Below, piece after piece: positions 1 to 7,905 of a stretch of 33,914 bases of DNA (the stretch's first letter is position 1; every line of letters starts with the position of its first letter). A model generated the notes under the pieces. That model was not told where the DNA came from, searched no databases, and worked only from the letters and a program-made list of their open reading frames with translations. A program made the translations under genes and the position numbers. Source of the DNA: Thermoproteota archaeon (GTDB lineage Archaea; Thermoproteota; Bathyarchaeia; RBG-16-48-13; GCA-020355125); NCBI GenBank assembly GCA_030837285.1, contig JAUPKU010000021.1, positions 1-33,914 of the forward strand, read 5' to 3'.

Positions 1-48
1 ATAGAACGTCTCAAAAAAACAATAGAAAAGCAACGAAAAAAATCATGA
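1..48 (+). CDS. possible C-terminal tail of an upstream gene (partial)
   Basis: The first frame is open from the window edge and reads IERLKKTIEKQRKKS before a TGA at 46-48. A short, lysine-rich, helix-prone tail like this is common at the end of real proteins, but 15 residues cannot identify a family and the frame could be open by chance. The left neighbour is cut off by the window, so this is only a pointer to a possible gene end. Confidence 0.3.
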   Translation: MERLKKTIEKQRKKS

Positions 49-362
49 CAAATAACAGTCCCTCTCCATACCGAACCCCATGAAATTGAATCATTTTCTG
101 CACATTTTCCCAGACAAAAAACCCAAAAAACCCATAAACCAACCAGAAAAGCACAATCCAGCCACATCAACCCCCTACCCCCCAAGACAACAGAACCTCA
201 GCCTCAGAGAGACAGAAACAAACACTCATCTCTCCTCAGAACCCGCCACGAATAAATAATCCGAACTCCCATTCCAAGACAAACGCAAAGAGAAAAAAGC
301 TATCGACAGTTTAAAGCCTCTTCAATGAATCGAAAATAGGATGCAGGAGGAACAATAGAAGA
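49..362. other. A/C-rich intergenic spacer with hjc promoter region
   Basis: About 310 bases with no convincing gene. The + strand is very rich in A and C and poor in G and T, with runs such as cccaaaaaaccc and ccccctacccccc. Near the right end a TTTAAAG element (about 310-316) could be the TATA box for hjc, and AGGAGG at 345-350 is its ribosome binding site. No clear hairpin or repeat array is visible. Confidence 0.5.
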
Positions 363-785
363 TTGACTAGAGGAATATCTGATGAGCGCTCACTCGTAAA
401 GCTCCTCTGGAACAGGGGATTTGCAGTAATGCGAGCTCCAGCCTCAGGCTCCTCAACCAAGATGGCAAGACCAGACATCATAGCCGGAAACAGCAACAGG
501 AACCTACAGTACGCAATTGAAGTGAAGACCACTCACGACGAAGTCTTATACATAGCCAGAGAATCGATAAACCAGCTTGTAGAATTCGCAGAACGCTTCG
601 GTTGCCAGCCGATAGTAGCCCTAAAATTCAAGAGCAGACTGAAATCCTGGATATTCATTCAGCCACAACAACTGATGATCACTCCAGCCCAAAACTATAA
701 GACTACATGCCCCGAAGCACAGAGAATTGGAATTGACTTCAAAACGCTGATAGGCGAAGGAAAACAACTGAAACTAGTTCCTTGA
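363..785 (+). CDS. hjc: Holliday junction resolvase Hjc
   Basis: This is the archaeal four-way junction resolvase, which cuts recombination and fork-reversal intermediates symmetrically. It is 140 residues, normal for Hjc. The nuclease signature is complete: E8-R9 in the first helix, the RAPASGS basic loop at 24-30, RPD with D38, and IEVK with E53 and K55. These match the E, D and E-x-K metal-binding residues of the family. The start is a TTG preceded by AGGAGG at 345-350; no upstream in-frame start fits better. A RimI-like acetyltransferase follows 18 bases after the stop, so the two are probably cotranscribed. Family assignment is firm. Confidence 0.93.
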   Translation: MTRGISDERSLVKLLWNRGFAVMRAPASGSSTKMARPDIIAGNSNRNLQYAIEVKTTHDEVLYIARESINQLVEFAERFGCQPIVALKFKSRLKSWIFIQPQQLMITPAQNYKTTCPEAQRIGIDFKTLIGEGKQLKLVP

Positions 786-803
786 GAGGAGACGGAGAAA
801 ACA

Positions 804-1241
804 ATGGAAGAAACGAGGATACGAACCGTAACCAAGGAAGACTTGCCAGCTATACAAAAGATAGAGCATGCATCCTTCAAAGACCCCTACCCAAAAGCCT
901 TCATGGAATATCTCTACCACACCAACAAGAGTACCTTCTTCACAGCAGAGAGTAAAGGAGAAATCGCCGGATACATCATCGCATCCCAAGAAGACAGCAT
1001 GGGACACATTATCGCAATAGCCACCCAACAATCGGAGAGAAGAAAACACATTGGCACCAAACTCATGGAAGCGATTATTGAAATCTTCCTAAAATCGAAG
1101 ATACCAACAATCCGCCTTGAAGTCAGAAAAAACAATATAGAAGCCCAGAAATTCTATGAAAAACTAGGATTCAAGTACTCCTACACCATAGAAGGATACT
1201 ACGGAGACGAAGACGGCTTAGTTTATTACAAGTCCCTATAA
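804..1241 (+). CDS. rimI: RimI/Ard1-like N-acetyltransferase (GNAT)
   Basis: A 145-residue GNAT-fold protein of the archaeal N-terminal acetyltransferase type, which uses acetyl-CoA to modify protein N-termini. The acetyl-CoA loop is visible as QSERRKHIGTKLM (about 75-87, the Q/R-x-x-G-x-G/A motif), followed by LEVRKNNIEAQKFYEKLGF at about 111-129 and a C-terminal YYGDEDGLVYYK. In most relatives that last segment reads YYxDGEDAxxM, so the end is slightly divergent. It begins with ATG after a GGAGACGGAG stretch, 18 bases behind hjc. The substrate is not readable from sequence; an Ard1-like role is inferred from the archaeal family. Confidence 0.85.
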   Translation: MEETRIRTVTKEDLPAIQKIEHASFKDPYPKAFMEYLYHTNKSTFFTAESKGEIAGYIIASQEDSMGHIIAIATQQSERRKHIGTKLMEAIIEIFLKSKIPTIRLEVRKNNIEAQKFYEKLGFKYSYTIEGYYGDEDGLVYYKSL

Positions 1242-1315
1242 CCACACATAAAACGTCCCACACACCCAAAATAAAAACCAAGAAAGTCTGCTTGCCACTT
1301 GGAACTTGCCAGTAA

Positions 1316-1774
1316 TCATCTGCGCTCTACTACCCCCTTGTACTGATTGTAAGCTTCAAAGGAGAAAGCTGTAACACTAAGAACAACGACAAACAAGACG
1401 ACAAGATCTCGGAAATCCCATCTGAAGGGCCAGAAGAGTAAGTACGCGAACAAGACTCCAGACATAAGGGCACTATAGAACACTAACCTCGGAACGAGCC
1501 TACCCCTCAATCGTACGAAGCCCTGGAGAACACCCATATGCTCACCCTCACTTGCCTTGTACTTTCCCTCTGAATTACTCTCGATGAGCCGCAACATCAA
1601 AAGTTTGTTAATGTGATACTGCGCCAAACTAGGTGTAGAGAGGCTCAAAGCCCTCCAAACCTCCCTGACCCCCTGTGGCCTATCAGACGTGAGAATGTAG
1701 AGGTACACGTTCCATGTTGTCCCCGAAATCCTATTTCTATTTCCGGCCACCATTTTGAGAGATGACTCCTCCAA
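1316..1774 (-). CDS. winged-helix protein with two membrane helices
   Basis: A 152-residue protein with an N-terminal winged helix-turn-helix (about 18-75; the segment VREVWRALSLSTPSLAQYHINKLLMLRLIE looks like the helix-turn-helix and recognition helix) and two hydrophobic segments at about 97-114 and 122-140. This makes it a membrane-tethered DNA-binding protein, an architecture seen in several archaeal lineages. It lies directly downstream of, and in the same direction as, the secreted beta-propeller gene, with about 36 bases between them, so they probably form a pair. The ligand and target are unknown. The call is by architecture, not by a named family. Confidence 0.7.
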   Translation of the reverse strand: MEESSLKMVAGNRNRISGTTWNVYLYILTSDRPQGVREVWRALSLSTPSLAQYHINKLLMLRLIESNSEGKYKASEGEHMGVLQGFVRLRGRLVPRLVFYSALMSGVLFAYLLFWPFRWDFRDLVVLFVVVLSVTAFSFEAYNQYKGVVERR

Positions 1775-1810
1775 GACCCCTCTACCCCCACCAATTATAA
1801 AAAGGCATTT

Positions 1811-3664
1811 CTAAGGCAGCACTATCCTACCTAATTCTTCCAGACTAGCTAAATCGTTCATAGCAACCATCTTATCTGAAACAGTGTAGAGAACATCCCC
1901 AATGAAAAGAGCCCTCTTCACAAAGTAGGGTGAGTAGGAGTAATAGCTCATCGCCAAATCCGTCGTTCCATTCAAATGTGTGACACTTCCCTTAAACACA
2001 ATTTCCGACAAAGTCACATTGAAGACATAGACACCCTGCCACACATAGTCACCATAAGCATAAGACGGAACACCCTGAGGATACTTTGAGGGATTTATCT
2101 TAGCAAGCAATACAGGCAGTGCCAGAAGTTGTTTTGAACTACTAAAGAGGAGAGCCTTAGGATCAGTCAATACAGAAGAATCCGTTCCCCTATCGCCAAT
2201 CACGTACTGATATACTTCCCTTGGTTGAGATACGTTGCTAACATCAAAGAGAGAGATTTTTACACCCTGATACCAAGCAAAGCTTCCAGTCTCGGACTCA
2301 ACAGTCTCCTTACCCACCCCTATCAGATGCGTCGCATCGTATGGGTGAAGATAGTCAGAGTAGCCCGGTATCTTCAATTCACCAAGTACCTTTGGATTCT
2401 TCGAATCCTCTAAGCTAATCACGAAGAGTGGATCAACCTTCTTGAAGGTCACAATATAACACCTGTCTCCCACAAATCTGGCTGAGTGAAAAGTCTCATG
2501 AGGGGCAAGCCCTTCAAGCTTCCCCATAACTTCTAGCTTCTCATCAAGAATGTAAACGCTGTTTGATGTTCCATTAGTCGTCGCGATTCTGAATAAGCCA
2601 TTATACTCATCCATCGAGTACTGATTCAAAGCCCATCCTGAAACATGTCCATCAGCGACGTACGCAATATCTCCATTCTTTATATTAATCTTATGAATAT
2701 CAGTCAAACCAGACGTGAGGTAAATGTTCTCCGCCGAAACATAAACGGTTGAAGTAGCCCCAAGAAGGAAAGACTCTATCTTCGGCGTCTGCCCAGCGTT
2801 CTTCACGCTGAAAGCAACTACATTCGTGAAGTAATAGTAGTAATCAGGGAGTTCAGGGTGATAGACGCTCGTAGCCTCTATCTTTATCAAGCCATTTCCT
2901 GAACGAACCTCTGGAAGAATCACAGAATTGTTGTTCACGACTTGAGCTGGCTTGTTTATAATAGCATACACATAATCACCGATCATTCTCGAACTGATAT
3001 AGGAGCCATCTATAGAAACAAACCTCTCCAAGATCACCTGAGATCTATTAGAAACATCATAGACTCTAATGGACGCGTTCGCCGAATCGTAGTAATAGTA
3101 ACCGTAGTCAGACTTGTATCCTGATGTATAAGTCCACAAACCAGATGATTGTGTAAAGACTACTAGCTTCTCACCATTAAAGAAGATTCCTTCTACTGTT
3201 GCGTTAAGACTCAACTTCGAAAGTAACTCCGCCTTATTGGTTGGATAAGCCCGAAGGATGTACACAAATGACCCTGAAGCCAAATAGATGTACGCTCCAT
3301 CTGTCTTAACGATATCAGCCTCATCAACGCCTTCTACCTGAATATTGGTCGTCGAGTAATCAGAGGTCCCCGCCACATCCGCACTTGTGAACGCATTAAT
3401 ATTTGGAGCCTTAGTCCACATTTGACCAGATTGACCAAATGACCTAAGACCGTCCAACAGAGACTTTGGCATATCCTGGGGCGACGTCTTCAAGAAGTCT
3501 ACAAGTTCTTGGTAAGAAGAGAACCGCGTGAGCGACTCCGCTTTCAGCAAGTACACACCTCCTACATTCCACATGATACCGCCGAAGACGCTACCAATAA
3601 CAATTGCCACTAAAGCGTAAGAGACAAGTCGTCTACTGCTGGGATAGAATCTTCTATATTCCAT
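1811..3664 (-). CDS. membrane-anchored C-terminal beta-propeller protein (COG4880-like)
   Basis: The preferred start is the ATG at 3664, preceded by GTGAGG, which gives 617 residues beginning MEYRRFYPSSRRLVSY. An upstream ATG at 3823 adds 53 residues that do not look like a natural N-terminus. Residues about 14-40 form one uncleaved signal-anchor helix; the rest should lie outside the cell. The stretch TNIQVEGVDEADIVKTDG marks the archaeal secreted beta-propeller family distantly related to WD-40 (COG4880). It is followed by repeated YIYLASG, VYVSAENIYLTSG and DVLYTVSDKM-like blades. Function is unknown, perhaps surface binding. A TATA-like box lies at 3698-3706. It is adjacent to a membrane winged-helix gene, a pairing that suggests joint regulation. 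Confidence 0.82.
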   Translation of the reverse strand: MEYRRFYPSSRRLVSYALVAIVIGSVFGGIMWNVGGVYLLKAESLTRFSSYQELVDFLKTSPQDMPKSLLDGLRSFGQSGQMWTKAPNINAFTSADVAGTSDYSTTNIQVEGVDEADIVKTDGAYIYLASGSFVYILRAYPTNKAELLSKLSLNATVEGIFFNGEKLVVFTQSSGLWTYTSGYKSDYGYYYYDSANASIRVYDVSNRSQVILERFVSIDGSYISSRMIGDYVYAIINKPAQVVNNNSVILPEVRSGNGLIKIEATSVYHPELPDYYYYFTNVVAFSVKNAGQTPKIESFLLGATSTVYVSAENIYLTSGLTDIHKINIKNGDIAYVADGHVSGWALNQYSMDEYNGLFRIATTNGTSNSVYILDEKLEVMGKLEGLAPHETFHSARFVGDRCYIVTFKKVDPLFVISLEDSKNPKVLGELKIPGYSDYLHPYDATHLIGVGKETVESETGSFAWYQGVKISLFDVSNVSQPREVYQYVIGDRGTDSSVLTDPKALLFSSSKQLLALPVLLAKINPSKYPQGVPSYAYGDYVWQGVYVFNVTLSEIVFKGSVTHLNGTTDLAMSYYSYSPYFVKRALFIGDVLYTVSDKMVAMNDLASLEELGRIVLP

Positions 3665-3697
3665 TTTCCTCACAATAAATAGTGAAGATGTACCCTC

Positions 3698-3706
3698 AAT
3701 ATAATA
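3698..3706 (-). promoter_or_regulatory. TATA box for the beta-propeller gene
   Basis: On the minus strand TATTATATT lies 34-42 bases before the ATG at 3664, predicting a transcript start near 3675 and a very short leader. Its placement supports the internal start over the ATG at 3823. Confidence 0.45.
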
Positions 3707-3904
3707 CCACGTTTTAGAATGAGTGTTCAAAAGAATAGAACACAATCTAATAATACAGAAAACATGAAGATTATTGAATAAACAAGCCTTTTTTAGAGGA
3801 TTTAGAAAGAAACTAGTTTTCAACGAGCATGAATATTGTTTTTAACGAAAATGAGGAAGAGGATATAAGACTAATCCAGCTCATCCTTTCTTAAGGGAAA
3901 GTCT

Positions 3905-6235
3905 ATGAAGCTTCGATTCTGGCTTTTAGATATAAATGATGCAATTACAGAGAAGGGGGCAGAGATACATTTATGGGGACTAGACGATACTGCCAATCAT
4001 ATACTGGTTGTTGATAAAAGCTTTCCACCATACTTCTATCTCTTACTAGAAGACAAAGCCGATATCAAGGAAGTGGTAAGAGAAATAGAAGTGAAGAAGT
4101 CTCCTGATGCTGTCATTGAAGAAGATTTAGAAAGGAAGTATTTTGGAAAGCCTGTTAAAGCTGTTAAAATCACTTGCAGAGATCCGAATTCAATCGCGAA
4201 AAACACAAATTCTTTAGGAAAAATCAATGGCGTGAAAGCAAGCCTAGAAGATGACATTCGCTACTCCTTTAGATACTTGATTGACAATGACGTTTATCCT
4301 TGTGGCTGGCATGAGATAGATGTTGATAAAATAGAAGAAAAATCTGACAATAAGATAGAAGAAATCTATGTAGCAAAATCTCATCCCAGAGCCATACAAA
4401 AATCTAGCACTCCTTCTCTTAGAATCCTCGCCTTTTCCATTGTTTGCTACAGTCCCAAGGGATCTCCGAAGCCAGATAAGAATCCTGTAGTAATGATTTC
4501 CACCGCCACAAGCAATGGAAAAACGATGCAATTCGTATCTGAAGGATCAAATGACAAGAAAGTAATCGAAAGCTTCATAGAAGGCATACAGACCTATGAC
4601 CCCGACATAATTGTGGGATATGGTTCAAATTCGTTCGAGTGGCCCTTCCTCTTGCAAAGATCGAAGAAACTTGGCATAAAACTTAAAGTAGACAGACAAG
4701 GGGGAGAACCTCATACAAGTGTTTACGGTCATGTATCAGTAACTGGACGAATTAACATAGACTTCTTCGATCTATCCGATGAGATTGAGGAAGTGAAGAT
4801 TAAGACTCTAGAGAATATTGCTGAGTACTTAGGAGCAACTAAAAAGGCTGATGAGATGCTAATCGATGACATGGACATACCTCGGTACTGGGAAGATAAT
4901 AGCAAGCAATCGATCCTATCGGAATACTCCTTGAAGAAAGCTTCAACTATTTTGAGAGTGGGACAGAATCTTCTCAACTTCTCGATGCAGCTCTCCTATT
5001 TAGTAGGTTTGCCCCCAGATCAAATAGGTGCGGCGGCAGTGGGTTTTAGGACGGAATCCTACCTAATCAGACAAGCTTACAAGATTAAGGAGTTGATTCC
5101 CCATAGAATAGAAAGACCTTACTTCCCTTACAAAGGTGCCACTGTCCTTGAGCCAAAGCCCGGACTCCATGGGAAAACCGCTGTCTTGGACTTTAGATCT
5201 ATGTATCCAAACATTATGATAGCCAAAAACATTTCGCCAGATACATATCTCGAATCTGGAGAAAAGAATCCCTACTTAGGAGTATATGTTGCACCTGAAA
5301 TGGGGTATTCATTTAGGAAGAGCCCTCCGGGTTTTTACAATAAAGTCCTATCAACCCTGATTGAGGCAAGGGACGATATCAGAGACAAACTGAAGAATAC
5401 TGATCCTAAAAAGACAGAGTATAGAGTTCTGGATTCAAGGCAAAGAGCAGTCAAGATAATAACAAACGCTGTCTATGGTTACGCGGGTTGGATAGGCGCT
5501 AGATGGTATGTCCGTGAAGTCGCAGAAGCTACGGCTGCTTGGGGTAGATACACAATTGCTCATGCTATAGATCTAGCTGAAAAAGAAGGATTAGAAGTGA
5601 TTTATGGAGATACCGATAGTCTCTTCGTCTTATTTGACTCTGAGAAGATCGATCGCTTCATAGAAGATGTTCAAAGAGATTTAGGTTTAGAAATTAGTGC
5701 TAACGAAGTCTATGAGCGTATCTTCTTCACAGAAGCAAAGAAACGGTATGCAGGAATATTCACTGATGGACGACTTGACATAGTAGGATTAGAGGTTGCA
5801 AGAGGTGATTGGAGCGAGGCTGCCAAGAGAGTCCAAGAAGGCATCTTGGAAATAATTTTGAAAGGGAAGATAATTCAAAAGGCTACATCCTTCGTTCGGC
5901 AATACATCTTAGACCTCAGGGAAGGAAAGATTCCGTTCAGTGACCTAATAATCTGGAAGACACTAACAAGAGATGTGTCTGAATATGTGGTAAAGGTTCC
6001 TCACGCTGAAGCTGCTAAACGCCTTCTGAGGGAGGGATGGGAGGTAGCACGTGGAGATAAGATTGGCTTCGTCATTGTCAAAGGAAGAGGAAAGCTTCAT
6101 GAAAGAGCTGTTCCCTATTCTATTGCTACATATAGCGAAATTGACCTTGCATTCTATGAGGAACAGCAGATTATCCCGGCAGCAAGTAGAATCTTATCAA
6201 TCTTCAATGTTCCAATTGAAAGTCTAAAGCCCTAA
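3905..6235 (+). CDS. DNA polymerase, family B, with degraded proofreading site
   Basis: A 776-residue family-B polymerase. The polymerase core is intact: motif A DFRSMYPNI with D429, motif B around KIITNAVYGYAG, and motif C YGDTDS with D569 and D571. The N-terminal 3'-5' exonuclease fold is still present but its metal ligands are gone. The Exo I position reads AFSIV (S178 and V180 where D-x-E is expected), Exo II reads GYGSNSFEW (E245 where the N-x(n)-F-D motif has D), and Exo III reads YSLKKA (K345 in place of the D of Y-x3-D). It should therefore synthesise without proofreading, or proofreading is done elsewhere. It resembles the PolB1/PolB3 group of TACK archaea more than PolB2, whose polymerase motifs are usually damaged. 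No neighbour forms an obvious replication operon. Confidence 0.93.
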   Translation: MKLRFWLLDINDAITEKGAEIHLWGLDDTANHILVVDKSFPPYFYLLLEDKADIKEVVREIEVKKSPDAVIEEDLERKYFGKPVKAVKITCRDPNSIAKNTNSLGKINGVKASLEDDIRYSFRYLIDNDVYPCGWHEIDVDKIEEKSDNKIEEIYVAKSHPRAIQKSSTPSLRILAFSIVCYSPKGSPKPDKNPVVMISTATSNGKTMQFVSEGSNDKKVIESFIEGIQTYDPDIIVGYGSNSFEWPFLLQRSKKLGIKLKVDRQGGEPHTSVYGHVSVTGRINIDFFDLSDEIEEVKIKTLENIAEYLGATKKADEMLIDDMDIPRYWEDNSKQSILSEYSLKKASTILRVGQNLLNFSMQLSYLVGLPPDQIGAAAVGFRTESYLIRQAYKIKELIPHRIERPYFPYKGATVLEPKPGLHGKTAVLDFRSMYPNIMIAKNISPDTYLESGEKNPYLGVYVAPEMGYSFRKSPPGFYNKVLSTLIEARDDIRDKLKNTDPKKTEYRVLDSRQRAVKIITNAVYGYAGWIGARWYVREVAEATAAWGRYTIAHAIDLAEKEGLEVIYGDTDSLFVLFDSEKIDRFIEDVQRDLGLEISANEVYERIFFTEAKKRYAGIFTDGRLDIVGLEVARGDWSEAAKRVQEGILEIILKGKIIQKATSFVRQYILDLREGKIPFSDLIIWKTLTRDVSEYVVKVPHAEAAKRLLREGWEVARGDKIGFVIVKGRGKLHERAVPYSIATYSEIDLAFYEEQQIIPAASRILSIFNVPIESLKP

Positions 6236-6405
6236 ATCTTCTGTTATAGATTCTCTGAAACATCCCACCATACACAACAAGCGGGTTTTGGGCACATCTC
6301 TAAATTTTTTCACTAAGAGAATGTTTAAGAGCGTCCTTTACAAGGAAGAAAAAGAAGTGCACACTGAATATTCTTCTTAAAAAAGAATCAAAGGGATGCT
6401 AAGCA

Positions 6406-6894
6406 TTGAAGCTAGTTCCATGGAGTCAAATTGAGTCTTGGGCATGCATTGGCTGCGGTGAATGCTGTAAGCTGACAGTGCAAGTAACCACAAAGGAATG
6501 GTTGGATTTGACTAGACTCTACGGTCCAGGACTTGTCGAGCAGAATATAGAAGGATTTTGGCTGAGGAAGACCCTTAACAGTGATTGCCCCTTCCTTTAC
6601 AGATTCCCAGAAAGATGGATATGCGGCCTACAACCTATGAAACCTCTTGCATGCAAATTATGGCCTTTCAGAATTTGCGGTTCTGCGAAGTATGGAATGT
6701 CAGATGAGTCATTATACAAATACAAGAATGAAAACCTTCACGTATACGGTTTTCCACAGTGCCCAGGCTTCTCCTATGGTAAACCAACAGAACGATTTAT
6801 CCTCAAGACTCTCCCGGAATTCGTAGAAATCCAACTGGGAATGAGGAGAGAACAGTTCTACTCAACGTCAAGATTAAGACATGCAATATTTTAA
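6406..6894 (+). CDS. YkgJ-family cysteine cluster protein
   Basis: A 162-residue protein with the N-terminal cluster C14-x2-C17-x2-C20-C21 (ACIGCGECCKL) followed by further cysteines in DCPFL, WICGL, PLACKLWPFRICG and QCPGF. This is the UPF0153/YkgJ pattern, thought to bind zinc or an iron-sulfur cluster; no reaction is established for the family. The start is TTG, about 10 bases after AAAGGGATG. A TTTAAGAG element near 6323 may be its promoter. It stands alone behind the polymerase with a 170-base gap, so the two are not clearly one operon. Confidence 0.8.
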   Translation: MKLVPWSQIESWACIGCGECCKLTVQVTTKEWLDLTRLYGPGLVEQNIEGFWLRKTLNSDCPFLYRFPERWICGLQPMKPLACKLWPFRICGSAKYGMSDESLYKYKNENLHVYGFPQCPGFSYGKPTERFILKTLPEFVEIQLGMRREQFYSTSRLRHAIF

Positions 6895-6941
6895 GTCGAC
6901 AATAAAAAAAGGAAGTTTAGTGGAGATTTCTTCATTAGAGA

Positions 6942-7265
6942 CTACTTCATAGGTGAGTAGGCTGTTGGTCTGAGAATTGTGTTAACAACTCTCTCAACTA
7001 GAGGCCCGTCTTTCTCAGTCTCCCGAAAAGCCTTTAACCTATCTGGATCGGATGAAAAAGCACTCCACACCTTCTCTCTTTGCGCTAGACTATCCCAGGC
7101 AAGCATGTAATAGAGAACATTAGATGTACCAATATCGGCTTGCCAGAAGCCCACAACCCTAATTCCATACTTGTCAAAAAATTTTGTGGTAATCTTCTGA
7201 AACCTCTCATTAATTGCATTCATCTTCCCCGGCACAACCTCGTAGACTCTCCATTCATAAATCAT
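6942..7265 (-). CDS. NIPSNAP-like small protein
   Basis: A 107-residue protein matching the NIPSNAP dimeric alpha/beta-barrel pattern: it begins MIYEWRVYEVVPGKMNAINERF, then has RVVGFWQADIGTSNVLYYMLAWDSL and a central REKVWSAFSSDPDR helix. The fold is related to ABM and other small ferredoxin-like monooxygenase folds, but its role in archaea is unknown. The start ATG at 7265 follows a near-perfect GAGGTGAT ribosome binding site at 7271-7278. It is convergent with the YkgJ gene and followed upstream by the tRNA gene on the same strand. Confidence 0.8.
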   Translation of the reverse strand: MIYEWRVYEVVPGKMNAINERFQKITTKFFDKYGIRVVGFWQADIGTSNVLYYMLAWDSLAQREKVWSAFSSDPDRLKAFRETEKDGPLVERVVNTILRPTAYSPMK

Positions 7266-7338
7266 ACATTATCACCTCTGTACTAGACATACTCCACTAA
7301 AAAATAAAACTATCCATTAAGAAACTTGATTCAACATA

Positions 7339-7450
7339 TGGCGCCGGGTGTGGGATTTGAACCCACGAGGCCCAAAGGGCCACAGACTTAGCAGGCCTGC
7401 TCCCTACCAGACTTCCCATCCTTGCTAAAAGGATTCTAGGATAACCCGGC
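7339..7450 (-). tRNA. tRNA-Ser(GCU) with a probable D-loop intron, CCA encoded
   Basis: Read on the minus strand, the acceptor stem GCCGGGT pairs perfectly with ACCCGGC, followed by discriminator G and an encoded CCA (7339-7341). The anticodon arm is CAGGC-CTGCTAA-GTCTG with anticodon GCT at 7392-7390. The long variable arm TGGCCC-TTT-GGGCC is typical of serine, and the T arm is GTGGG-TTCAAAT-CCCAC. The 112-base length is about 24 bases too long. The excess lies between the D-stem halves TCC and GGA, where ATCCTT-TTAGC-AAGGAT folds as a hairpin. Removing it leaves a normal TAGTCTGGTA-like D loop. There is no intron at the usual 37/38 site. Confidence 0.9.
7412..7435 (-). other. probable tRNA intron in the D loop
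   Basis: About 24 bases interrupt the D loop of tRNA-Ser. The repeated AG at both edges makes three exact boundaries possible, and I could not draw a clean canonical bulge-helix-bulge, so the splice sites are uncertain to one or two bases. The hairpin ATCCTT/AAGGAT is clear. Confidence 0.6.
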
Positions 7451-7474
7451 TCTTCTTCTAAATGTTAAAGGCTT

Positions 7475-7482
7475 CCCATAAA
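7475..7482 (-). promoter_or_regulatory. TATA box for tRNA-Ser
   Basis: On the minus strand a TTTTTATGG element lies about 25-32 bases before the mature 5' end of the tRNA, the usual archaeal spacing. It sits back to back with the SRP RNA promoter. Confidence 0.5.
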
Positions 7483-7508
7483 AACGTTGTTTCTAGTCTC
7501 CAAGTAAA

Positions 7509-7517
7509 CTTTATAGT
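7509..7517 (+). promoter_or_regulatory. TATA box for the SRP RNA
   Basis: CTTTATAGT, preceded by the A-rich AAA, lies about 26-34 bases before the predicted 5' end of the SRP RNA at 7543. Confidence 0.6.
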
Positions 7518-7542
7518 ACTCATTCTTCCTTATTGGTTTTTG

Positions 7543-7827
7543 GCGATGGATCTAAGTGGGAGCTAGGGGTTCCCGAAGGAGCGCAAGCTTCGACCGCAAA
7601 CCCCCTTCATGGCGGACGATGCTGGAGTGAGGCGTTTAAGCTCCGCTAACATCAAAGTCTTCAAATGATGAGTATCCGTCCCATAGGGCTGATGGCTGGG
7701 CGAACTTGGCCAGGCTCGGAAGAGAGCAACCTAACCCTGGCTGTTCAGCGCTTAGGGGGTGGCGGATACGAGTGAGGAGGCGAGGTGTTGGTGGAAAACC
7801 GAGCGTCGATCTTCAGTGATCCATCGC
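7543..7827 (+). ncRNA. signal recognition particle 7S RNA
   Basis: The archaeal SRP RNA, scaffold for SRP19 and SRP54 in co-translational targeting. The ends pair: GCGATGGATC at 7543-7552 with GATCCATCGC at 7818-7827, the closing helix 1 characteristic of archaeal 7S RNA. The S domain is recognisable from CTTGGCCAGGCTCGGAAGAG followed by AGCAACCTAACC near 7712-7739. This is helix 8, with a GGAAG-type tetraloop and the asymmetric internal loop bound by SRP54. The 5' portion forms the Alu-like helices 2-4 (GGGGTTCCCG and GCGCAAGCTTCGACCGC). The length of about 285 bases is close to the archaeal norm. A T-rich stretch follows, suggesting termination. Confidence 0.93.
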
Positions 7828-7905
7828 TCTCTTTATTATTTCTTAGATTTTGTCTTGATAGAGTGAAAAAGAAATTTGGTGGTTGTATATTCTGTATAGT
7901 CTAAT

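Noticed and set aside
3665-3823. N-terminal extension of the beta-propeller gene from ATG 3823
   Set aside because: The added 53 residues end just before MEYRRFYPSSRR and the TM anchor, and a ribosome binding site and TATA box fit the internal start.
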